Assembly (NCBI GenBank): GCA_902590505.1
Contig: CACIWZ010000001.1
Span: 124,001-188,000 of the forward strand
Reading direction: 5' to 3'
DNA length: 64,000 nt
Source of the DNA: an uncultured Pelagibacteraceae bacterium
GTDB lineage: Bacteria; Pseudomonadota; Alphaproteobacteria; Pelagibacterales; Pelagibacteraceae
Made by a program: the position numbers and the translations under genes. This document shows positions 56,749-64,000 of the stretch, one piece after another. The notes under the pieces are model-generated. The model was not told where the DNA came from and ran no database searches. It saw only the letters and a list, made by a program, of their open reading frames with translations. Position 1 is the stretch's first letter. Each line of letters opens with the position of its first letter.

Positions 56749-57275
56749 AATTTGGTTTAGCTTCAAATAAAGAAAAACAAATACCTGATGAGTTTAAAGA
56801 TCTAGCGAAAGATTTTGCTGAAAAAGGTTTTATTACTACTTCCTCTGCAAATTTAATTAATTGGGCTAGAACAGGCTCATTACATTGGATGACCTTTGGA
56901 CTTGCTTGTTGTGCAGTTGAAATGATGCAAACATCTATGCCAAGATATGATTTGGAAAGATTTGGTGCAGCCCCTAGAGCTTCACCGAGACAATCAGATG
57001 TAATGATTGTAGCTGGGACATTGACAAATAAAATGGCACCAGCTCTTAGAAAAGTTTACGATCAAATGCCAGAACCTAGGTACGTTGTATCAATGGGAAG
57101 TTGTGCTAATGGAGGTGGTTATTATCACTACTCTTACTCAGTTGTAAGAGGATGCGATAAAATTGTGCCAGTTGATATTTATATTCCAGGCTGTCCTCCA
57201 TCTGCAGAAGCTCTGCTCTACGGTATTTTACAATTACAAAAAAAAATAAGAAGAGAGGGAAACATACAAAGGTAG
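56739..57275 (+). CDS. nuoB: NADH dehydrogenase I subunit B (NuoB/PSST)
   Basis: Carries the terminal cluster N2 that reduces quinone. The ATG at 56739 (178 residues, MGIKFGL) is preferred over 56718, which lies in nuoA. Cluster ligands are in [33 protein letters not shown] and [11 protein letters not shown]. Confidence 0.96.
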   Translation: MGIKFGLASNKEKQIPDEFKDLAKDFAEKGFITTSSANLINWARTGSLHWMTFGLACCAVEMMQTSMPRYDLERFGAAPRASPRQSDVMIVAGTLTNKMAPALRKVYDQMPEPRYVVSMGSCANGGGYYHYSYSVVRGCDKIVPVDIYIPGCPPSAEALLYGILQLQKKIRREGNIQR

Positions 57276-57281
57276 ATTTAT

Positions 57282-57893
57282 ATGAAGTCTTTAATAGATA
57301 AAGAGAAACTGATTAATTCAGAACTTGCCACTAAAATTCAAAACTCGTTTATAAAGAATAACGAGCTAACAATTGAAATAAATGAAAATGATTTAATTGA
57401 AGTTATTCAATTTTTAAAATCTAATGAAAAATGTAAATTTAGGCAATTAATAGATATTGCTGGTGTAGATTATCCTGATTCTGAAAAAAGATTTCAACTA
57501 GTTTATTTACTTTTATCTCATCAAAATAATATTAGAATTAAAGTTTCTATTCAGTTTCAATTAAACCAAATTATAAATTCAATTACAAAAATATTTCCAT
57601 CAGCTAACTGGATGGAGAGGGAAGTATTCGATATGTACGGAATAAAATTTAAAAATCATCCAGATCTGAGAAGAATTTTAACAGATTATGGATTTAAGGG
57701 TCATCCTTTAAGAAAAGATTTTCCATTAACTGGCTTCAATGAAGTCCGATATAGCGAAAAGGAGAAAAAAGTAATTTATGAACCGGTGAAACTCGAACAA
57801 AATTATAGAAATTTTGACTTTGAGAGTCCTTGGGAAGGAACAAACTACCTGAAAGAAATAAAAAATTTAGAGAAACATGACAAAAAAAACTAA
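57282..57893 (+). CDS. nuoC: NADH dehydrogenase I subunit C (NuoC, 30 kDa)
   Basis: Peripheral-arm subunit that holds NuoB and NuoD. It has 203 residues. The family signature [26 protein letters not shown] and the [10 protein letters not shown] stretch are present. NuoC is separate from NuoD, as in other Alphaproteobacteria (E. coli has a fusion). It overlaps nuoD by 17 bases. Confidence 0.95.
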   Translation: MKSLIDKEKLINSELATKIQNSFIKNNELTIEINENDLIEVIQFLKSNEKCKFRQLIDIAGVDYPDSEKRFQLVYLLLSHQNNIRIKVSIQFQLNQIINSITKIFPSANWMEREVFDMYGIKFKNHPDLRRILTDYGFKGHPLRKDFPLTGFNEVRYSEKEKKVIYEPVKLEQNYRNFDFESPWEGTNYLKEIKNLEKHDKKN

Positions 57894-59052
57894 ATCGTTA
57901 AATTTAAATTTTGGACCTCAACATCCAGCTGCGCATGGAGTGCTAAGATTGATATTAGAGTTAGATGGAGAAGTTGTTGAAAAAGCAGATCCACATATTG
58001 GACTATTACACAGAGGTACAGAGAAGCTTATTGAACAAAAAACATACACGCAAGCTTTACCATATTTTGATAGACTTGATTATGTCGCTCCAATGAACCA
58101 GGAACATGCATTTGCGTTGGCAGCCGAGAAGTTGCTGGATATAGAAGTTCCAATAAGGGCAAAATACATAAGAGTTATATTTTGTGAAATTGGAAGAATT
58201 TTGAGCCATATTCTAAATGTTACAACTCAAGCTTTAGATGTTGGTGCGTTAACACCTTCTCTATGGGGTTTTGAAGAAAGAGAAACTCTCATGACTTTTT
58301 ATGAAAGAGCATCAGGATCTAGACTGCATGCAAATTATTTTAGAACTGGTGGTGTTCACCAAGATATACCTTTAAAATTGATAGACGATATAGAAAAATT
58401 TTGTAAATCATTTCCAAAAATTATTGACGATTTAGAGGGTCTTTTAACTGATAACAGAATTTTTAAACAAAGAAATGTTGAAATTGGAATTGTTACTAAG
58501 CAAGAGGCATTAGATCATAGTTTTTCTGGTGTAATGTTAAGAGGATCTGGTGTTCCTTGGGACTTGAGAAGGTCTCAACCTTACGAAATATACAAAGACT
58601 TAGATTTTAAAATTCCGGTAGGAAAAAACGGTGACTGTTACGATCGCTATCTTTGTAGAATAGAGGAAATGAGAGAAAGTGTAAAAATTATACTACAATG
58701 TATCGAAAAATTACCAAAGGGACCTGTAAAATCTATTGATGGAAAAATTTCCCCTCCAAATAGAGATGATCTAAAACAATCCATGGAAGCTTTAATCCAT
58801 CACTTCAAACTTTTTACTGAAGGTTATAGAGTTCCTAAGGGTGATGTTTATACTGCAGTCGAAGCTCCAAAAGGTGAATTTGGAGTTTATCTAATATCTG
58901 ACGGGACTAACAAGCCATACAGATGTAAAATTAGAGCTCCAGGATTTTCACATCTTCAAGCAATGGATTATTTAATTCGCGGCCATATGTTAGCAGATGT
59001 CCCTGCAGTTTTAGGTTCTTTAGATATTGTATTTGGAGAAGTAGACAGATGA
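57877..59052 (+). CDS. nuoD: NADH dehydrogenase I subunit D (NuoD, 49 kDa)
   Basis: Forms the quinone pocket together with NuoB. It has 391 residues. Seen: [21 protein letters not shown] with the quinone-facing His, [22 protein letters not shown], and PKGEFGVYL near the end. It overlaps nuoE by four bases. Confidence 0.97.
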   Translation: MTKKTKSLNLNFGPQHPAAHGVLRLILELDGEVVEKADPHIGLLHRGTEKLIEQKTYTQALPYFDRLDYVAPMNQEHAFALAAEKLLDIEVPIRAKYIRVIFCEIGRILSHILNVTTQALDVGALTPSLWGFEERETLMTFYERASGSRLHANYFRTGGVHQDIPLKLIDDIEKFCKSFPKIIDDLEGLLTDNRIFKQRNVEIGIVTKQEALDHSFSGVMLRGSGVPWDLRRSQPYEIYKDLDFKIPVGKNGDCYDRYLCRIEEMRESVKIILQCIEKLPKGPVKSIDGKISPPNRDDLKQSMEALIHHFKLFTEGYRVPKGDVYTAVEAPKGEFGVYLISDGTNKPYRCKIRAPGFSHLQAMDYLIRGHMLADVPAVLGSLDIVFGEVDR

Positions 59053-59654
59053 CCTTAAAAAAAATTCATGACGATCAACCCAAAGAATTTAAATTTTCAA
59101 GCGAAAATTTTAAAAAAGCTGAGGAAATTTTAAAAAGATATCCTAAAGAGAATAAAAAAAGTGCAGTGATGCCTTTTCTATATTTAGCACAAAAACAAAA
59201 TAGTAATTGGATACCACTGGCAGCAATGAAATATATCGCCAATTTTTTATCAATGCCTTACATTTCCGTTTACGAAGTTGCAACTTTTTATACAATGTAC
59301 AACTTAGCACCAGTTGGGAAACATTTTGTGCAGGTTTGTACTACAACCCCTTGCTTGATACGTGGAGCAGATAAAATTGTAAGACTTTGCAAAGAAAAGA
59401 TTTCACCAAATGAAAATGAATTATCTAAAGAAGGAAGCTGCTCGTGGATGGAAGTAGAATGTCTAGGTGCATGTGTAAATGCTCCAATGATACAAATTAA
59501 TGATAATTATTACGAAGACCTAGATGAAAAAAGCACAAAGGAAATTTTAGAATCACTCATAAATGACAAACCCTTAAAACCTGGGTCTTTCAGGGGACGT
59601 AAAAATACTGCCCCAGAAAAAAAACAAATAGTTAATGGAGAAAAACATGCTTAA
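59049..59654 (+). CDS. nuoE: NADH dehydrogenase I subunit E (NuoE, 24 kDa)
   Basis: Holds the [2Fe-2S] cluster N1a beside NuoF. It has 201 residues. The ligand cysteines are in [12 protein letters not shown] and [11 protein letters not shown] Lys-rich C-terminal tail after residue 175 is extra to the E. coli protein and seems typical of alphaproteobacterial NuoE. Confidence 0.95.
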   Translation: MTLKKIHDDQPKEFKFSSENFKKAEEILKRYPKENKKSAVMPFLYLAQKQNSNWIPLAAMKYIANFLSMPYISVYEVATFYTMYNLAPVGKHFVQVCTTTPCLIRGADKIVRLCKEKISPNENELSKEGSCSWMEVECLGACVNAPMIQINDNYYEDLDEKSTKEILESLINDKPLKPGSFRGRKNTAPEKKQIVNGEKHA

Positions 59655-60978
59655 AGCAGAAAATAAGATATTTAAAAACCTGTATAATCAACTTGGATGG
59701 GAAATAGATCATGCAATAAAAAGAGATGACTGGAAGGATACTAAAAATATCATCTCTAAAGGCAGAGAATGGATTATTAATGAAGTTAAAACTTCTGAGT
59801 TGAGAGGTAGAGGAGGCGCAGGTTTTTCTACAGGACTTAAATGGTCTTTTGCACCGAAAGAAGTTGGTTCAAGACCACATTATTTAGTAATTAACGCGGA
59901 TGAGTCTGAGCCTGGGACATGTAAAGATAGGGATATATTAAGATTTGAACCTCAAAAATTAATTGAAGGATGTTTAATTGCGGGTTATGCCGTAAATGCC
60001 CATATTTGCTATATATACATAAGAGGCGAATACTTTAATGAAGGAAGAAGACTTCAAGAGGCTATTGATCAAGCTTATGAAAAAAATTTTTTAGGAAAAA
60101 ATGCCTGCGGTTCAGGTTGGGACTTTGATATTCATATTCATTACGGAGCTGGAGCTTATATTTGTGGAGAAGAAACTGCTTTATTAGAAAGTATTGAGGG
60201 AAATAAAGGACAACCAAGGTTAAAACCTCCTTTCCCAGCTTTAGTAGGGTTATACGGTTGCCCAACTATTGTAAATAATGTTGAAACAATAGCTGTTGTT
60301 CCAACAATTTTAAGAAGAGGCGGTAAATGGTTCGCATCAATTGGAAAACCAAAAAATACAGGAACTAAAATATTTTGTATATCTGGAAATGTAAATTCAC
60401 CTTGTAATGTTGAAGAGGAAATGGGAATTCCTTTAAAAGAATTAATCGATAAACATGCAGGAGGGGTAGTTGGGGGTTGGGAAAACCTTCAAGCTGTAAT
60501 TCCTGGAGGCTCATCAATGCCTTTACTCCCAAAAAAAATATGCGATACAATTACAATGGACTTCGATTCTTTAATTGAGAATAAAAGTGGTTTAGGAACA
60601 GCTGGAATAGTCGTCATCAATAAAGATCAAGACATCATTGCTTGCATGGCAAGAATAGCAAGGTTTTATAAACATGAAAGTTGTGGTCAATGCACTCCAT
60701 GTAGAGAGGGCGCAGGATGGATGTGGAGAATTCTTGATAGAGTTGTTAAAAGAAAAGCTACATTTAGTGATATAGACCTATTGTCTGATGTAACAAAACA
60801 AATAGAGGGCCATACAATTTGTGCATTTGGGGAGGGATCAGCTTGGCCTGTGCAAGGGTTGCTGAGGCATTTCAGAAAAGAGATCGATAGTCGTTGTAGA
60901 GATGAACCTTTAATTAAAAAAAGAACGAATAACCCCTATTTAGTAGATCAACATTTATTGGAAAATAAGAATGCCTAA
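59647..60978 (+). CDS. nuoF: NADH dehydrogenase I subunit F (NuoF, 51 kDa)
   Basis: NADH-oxidising subunit with FMN and cluster N3. I prefer the ATG at 59647 (MLKAENKIF, 443 residues) over 59635, which lies deeper in nuoE. Seen: the NADH-binding [19 protein letters not shown] site [13 protein letters not shown], and cluster motif [12 protein letters not shown]. It overlaps nuoE and nuoG by eight bases each. Confidence 0.96.
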   Translation: MLKAENKIFKNLYNQLGWEIDHAIKRDDWKDTKNIISKGREWIINEVKTSELRGRGGAGFSTGLKWSFAPKEVGSRPHYLVINADESEPGTCKDRDILRFEPQKLIEGCLIAGYAVNAHICYIYIRGEYFNEGRRLQEAIDQAYEKNFLGKNACGSGWDFDIHIHYGAGAYICGEETALLESIEGNKGQPRLKPPFPALVGLYGCPTIVNNVETIAVVPTILRRGGKWFASIGKPKNTGTKIFCISGNVNSPCNVEEEMGIPLKELIDKHAGGVVGGWENLQAVIPGGSSMPLLPKKICDTITMDFDSLIENKSGLGTAGIVVINKDQDIIACMARIARFYKHESCGQCTPCREGAGWMWRILDRVVKRKATFSDIDLLSDVTKQIEGHTICAFGEGSAWPVQGLLRHFRKEIDSRCRDEPLIKKRTNNPYLVDQHLLENKNA

Positions 60979-63019
60979 AATAATTATTAATGGAAAAGAA
61001 ATAGAATTTGAAAAGGGAATGACGGTTCTACAAGCATGCGAGCTAGCTGATGTGGAGATACCAAGATTTTGTTACCACGAAAAACTTTCAATTGCGGGAA
61101 ATTGTAGAATGTGTCTTGTAGAACTTGAAAAATCACCAAAACCTATTGCATCATGCGCGATGCCAGCAGCCGAGGGTATGAATATAAAAACGAATACACA
61201 TCTTGTTGAAAAAGCTAGAAAGGGTGTGATGGAATTTTTACTCGCTAACCACCCTCTTGATTGCCCAGTATGCGATCAAGGAGGAGAGTGTGATTTGCAA
61301 GATCAATCAATGTACTACGGAGTAGATAAGTCAAGATTTATTGAAAATAAAAGACAAGTTAAAGAAAAATATATGGGTCCTCTAATAAAAACCCAAATGA
61401 CTAGGTGCATTCATTGCACAAGGTGCGTTAGATTTGCAACGGAAGTCGCAGGTGTCCCTGAAATTGGAGCTATTGGTCGGGGAGAGAATATGGAAATTAC
61501 AACTTATTTAGAAAAAGCGATGGAGTCTGAGCTTTCAGCTAACGTTATAGATTTATGCCCGGTAGGAGCCCTTACTTCAAAACCATATGCTTTTGAGGCA
61601 AGACCTTGGGAACTCAAAAAAACTGAGAGCATAGATGTTATGGATGCGGTGGGATCTAATATTAGAATAGATACTTACAATTGGGAAGTAAAACGAATAT
61701 TACCTAGGCTTAATAATGACATTAATGAAGAGTGGATTTCTGATAAAACAAGATACTCTTGCGATGGTTTGCTAAAACAGAGGCTTGATGTTCCGTATAT
61801 AAAAAAAAATAACAAGCTTCAGAAATCAAATTGGGACGAGGCTATAACTCTTTTAACGGATAAAATTCAATCAATTAATCCCAATGAAATTGGTGGACAT
61901 ATTGGTGATATGGTTAACATGGAAAATGCTTTAAGTTTTAAAAAACTTTTTGCAACTTTAAAGAGTAAAAATTTAGAATTCAGAGAAAAAAAATTTTATA
62001 TCAATTCATCAGAAAAAATAAACTACATATTCAATTCATCAATTAAAGGAATAGAAGAATCAGATCTTATTTTATTGATCGGAAGTAATCCAAGACATGA
62101 AGCCACTATGTTGAATGCAAGAATAAGAAAAACATTTGTAAAAAAACGAATTCCAATTTTCTCAATTGGTGACCCTGGCGAACTCACGTATGATTATACC
62201 GTTATTGGAAATACAACAGATGATTTGAAAAAAATTATAGATAATGAACACGAATTTTCAAAAAAACTTTCTTCTTCAAATAAACCAATTGTAATTATAG
62301 GAGAGTCTGCTCTAGAGCTAGAGAGCGGCCAATATATAGTCGAAGAGGTTAAAAATTTTCTAAAAAAAAATAACTTTATCAGTAAAGAATGGAATGCATT
62401 TAATTTTTTAGCTCAAAATGCATCAACAGTTGGTTTGATAGATCTCAAAGTTTTATCAAAAGAGGATGAAGAAAAAAATTCTTTCTTTGAAAAATTAAAT
62501 AAAAATCAATTTAAACTATTATATCTTTTAGGATCGGACAATTTAGATATAAAAAAAAACAATGAATTTATTGTTTACCAAGGAAGTCATGGGGATAGGG
62601 GCGCTGAAATCGCGGACTTAGTGCTTCCAAGCGCAGCATTTACAGAGCAAAATGGACTTTTTGAAAACTTGGAGGGAAGAGTTCAGGAAAGTAAAAAGGC
62701 ATCTTATCCAATAGGAGAAGCGCTAGAAGATTGGAAAATATTTAATTTAATCTTAAAAAAACTTGGCAAGTTTAATGATTTATCAAAATTTGACTCACTT
62801 AGAAAAGAAGTTTTAAATTTAATCCCAAATTTTACAAAATTAAATGAATTACCTAATTTTGAGGAGGCACAAGTAGTAAATACTTCCTCAGAATTTATCA
62901 GTGAATCAGTTAATATAAAAAATCTAGATTATTTTTATACTAACTCAATTTCTAGAGCTTCTAAGACAATGAGCGAATGTCGTCAAATTAAACAAAAATT
63001 AAGAAAAACAGGAACATAA
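60971..63019 (+). CDS. nuoG: NADH dehydrogenase I subunit G (NuoG, 75 kDa)
   Basis: Carries several iron-sulfur clusters of the electron wire. It has 682 residues. N-terminal ferredoxin domain with CRMCLVELE, then [27 protein letters not shown] and the [12 protein letters not shown] set, followed by a molybdopterin-like domain that has no cofactor in this family. That domain is the most divergent part of the operon. Confidence 0.95.
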   Translation: MPKIIINGKEIEFEKGMTVLQACELADVEIPRFCYHEKLSIAGNCRMCLVELEKSPKPIASCAMPAAEGMNIKTNTHLVEKARKGVMEFLLANHPLDCPVCDQGGECDLQDQSMYYGVDKSRFIENKRQVKEKYMGPLIKTQMTRCIHCTRCVRFATEVAGVPEIGAIGRGENMEITTYLEKAMESELSANVIDLCPVGALTSKPYAFEARPWELKKTESIDVMDAVGSNIRIDTYNWEVKRILPRLNNDINEEWISDKTRYSCDGLLKQRLDVPYIKKNNKLQKSNWDEAITLLTDKIQSINPNEIGGHIGDMVNMENALSFKKLFATLKSKNLEFREKKFYINSSEKINYIFNSSIKGIEESDLILLIGSNPRHEATMLNARIRKTFVKKRIPIFSIGDPGELTYDYTVIGNTTDDLKKIIDNEHEFSKKLSSSNKPIVIIGESALELESGQYIVEEVKNFLKKNNFISKEWNAFNFLAQNASTVGLIDLKVLSKEDEEKNSFFEKLNKNQFKLLYLLGSDNLDIKKNNEFIVYQGSHGDRGAEIADLVLPSAAFTEQNGLFENLEGRVQESKKASYPIGEALEDWKIFNLILKKLGKFNDLSKFDSLRKEVLNLIPNFTKLNELPNFEEAQVVNTSSEFISESVNIKNLDYFYTNSISRASKTMSECRQIKQKLRKTGT

Positions 63020-63023
63020 GTAC

Positions 63024-64000
63024 ATGATTGAGTATTTACAAATTTTAGGACAAGAAGTTTATAAAATTGTTTTTCTGTTAGTTCCAATATTAGTTTCAGT
63101 AGCCATGATTGTATGGTTAGATAGAAGAGTTTGGGGTTTAGTTCAAAAAAGAAGAGGCCCAAATGTCGTTGGTCCTTTTGGACTTTTTCAAACTTTAGCT
63201 GATGCTTTAAAATATATTTTCAAAGAAATAATTATTCCTGCAAGTGCAAATAAGGTAGTTTTTATTCTTGCACCGATTGTGACAATGACTTTAGCTTTAG
63301 TTGCATGGGCAGTCATTCCGATGAGTGAAGAATTAGTTTTATCTGACATAAATGTTGGTATTTTATATTTATTCGCAGTTTCTTCTCTCGGTGTTTATGG
63401 AATAATTATGGGGGGATGGGCCTCAAATTCAAAATATCCTTTCTTAGGTGCTATTAGATCTGCAGCACAAATGGTATCATATGAAGTTTCAATCGGGATA
63501 ATAATAATTAATGTCCTTCTATGTGTTGGCTCACTCAACTTAAACGATATTGTAATTGCGCAAAAAAACTTATGGTATGTAATTCCGCTTTTTCCAATGT
63601 TTGTAATATTTTTTATCTCTGCACTTGCAGAAACAAACAGGCCACCATTTGACTTACCTGAAGCAGAAGCAGAGTTAGTTGCAGGTTATCAGACCGAATA
63701 CTCAGGCATGATGTATGCTATGTTCTGGCTCGGAGAGTATGCAAATATTCTTTTAATGTGTGCATTGGGATCGATACTATTTTTAGGAGGTTGGTTACCT
63801 ATAATGGATGTTTATCCACTTAATATAATTCCTGCTCCAATCTGGATGATATCAAAAATATTATTTTTATTTTTACTATTTGCTTTGATTAAAGCTATTG
63901 TTCCAAGGTATAGATATGATCAATTAATGAGACTTGGTTGGAAAATATTTCTTCCATTTTCATTAATTTATCTAGTATTTACAGCAAGTTTCTTATTTTA
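63024..64000 (+). CDS. nuoH: NADH dehydrogenase I subunit H (NuoH/ND1), 3' end beyond the window
   Basis: Translated by hand from the ATG at 63024; the frame is open to the right edge (325 codons). NuoH is the membrane subunit at the junction of the two arms and lines the quinone channel. Seen: [33 protein letters not shown], and the hallmark [27 protein letters not shown]. It starts four bases after nuoG. Only a short C-terminal piece should be missing. Confidence 0.95.
   Translation, partial: MIEYLQILGQEVYKIVFLLVPILVSVAMIVWLDRRVWGLVQKRRGPNVVGPFGLFQTLADALKYIFKEIIIPASANKVVFILAPIVTMTLALVAWAVIPMSEELVLSDINVGILYLFAVSSLGVYGIIMGGWASNSKYPFLGAIRSAAQMVSYEVSIGIIIINVLLCVGSLNLNDIVIAQKNLWYVIPLFPMFVIFFISALAETNRPPFDLPEAEAELVAGYQTEYSGMMYAMFWLGEYANILLMCALGSILFLGGWLPIMDVYPLNIIPAPIWMISKILFLFLLFALIKAIVPRYRYDQLMRLGWKIFLPFSLIYLVFTASFLF

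Noticed and set aside
1-64000. CRISPR arrays, insertion sequences or prophage
   Set aside because: No regularly spaced repeats, transposase-like frames, terminal repeats or phage genes were noticed.

Overview
The window is a gene-dense, strongly AT-rich stretch of an alphaproteobacterial chromosome. Gene order, protein divergence and extreme compaction together point to a SAR11-type (Pelagibacterales) organism. The evidence is Lys/Asn/Ile-rich proteins, almost no intergenic DNA, alphaproteobacterial synteny blocks (fabD-fabG-acpP; ksgA-pdxA-surA-lptD-lptG-lptF; purN-purM; iscR-sufBCDS; tig-clpP-clpX-lon; nuoA-H) and mitochondrial-type Complex I accessory protein NDUFA12. The organism is inferred, since no rRNA marker lies in the window. 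No stretch of 300 bases lacks a gene; the longest gap is 164 bases (56216-56379).

Layout. 1-3783 (minus): truncated RND/MMPL exporter, dnaB, and ribosomal proteins L9, S18 and S6. 3887-6438 (plus): fatty-acid genes fabD, fabG, acpP, then gmk. 6410-13598 (minus): ksgA, pdxA, surA-like, lptD, lptG, lptF, an envelope biogenesis operon. 13732-22454: pepA, ndk, purNM, a DUF2066 protein, hda, aspS, a stand-alone C-terminal piece of a class II ribonucleotide reductase, NDUFA12 and a DUF2155 protein. 22451-33250: accC, accB, aroQ, thiS, thiG, an RNase E without its zinc-link cysteines, PBP1A, prfB with an intact programmed frameshift, and an AsmA-like protein. 33243-43955: tyrS, anmK, a hydrolase, the iscR-suf iron-sulfur operon preceded by an IscR-like operator, and glnA. 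44076-51923: an EamA transporter, a WecA/MraY-type transferase, tRNA-Leu, tig, clpP, clpX and lon. 51936-55953: a small accessory region with a GT17 glycosyltransferase, an unusual epimerase-cupin-methyltransferase fusion and a zinc-ribbon membrane protein. 56054-64000: tRNA-Val, tRNA-Asp and the nuo operon, cut inside nuoH.

The most distinctive points are the 847-residue three-part sugar-nucleotide enzyme beside a GT17 glycosyltransferase at a conserved syntenic junction; convergent genes that share their stop codons (often the tetramer TTAA), leaving no room for intrinsic terminators; several places where familiar alphaproteobacterial blocks seem to have lost interior genes; an RNase E lacking every cysteine; and an orphan NrdJ C-terminal protein. 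No mobile element, CRISPR array, rRNA or prophage was seen.
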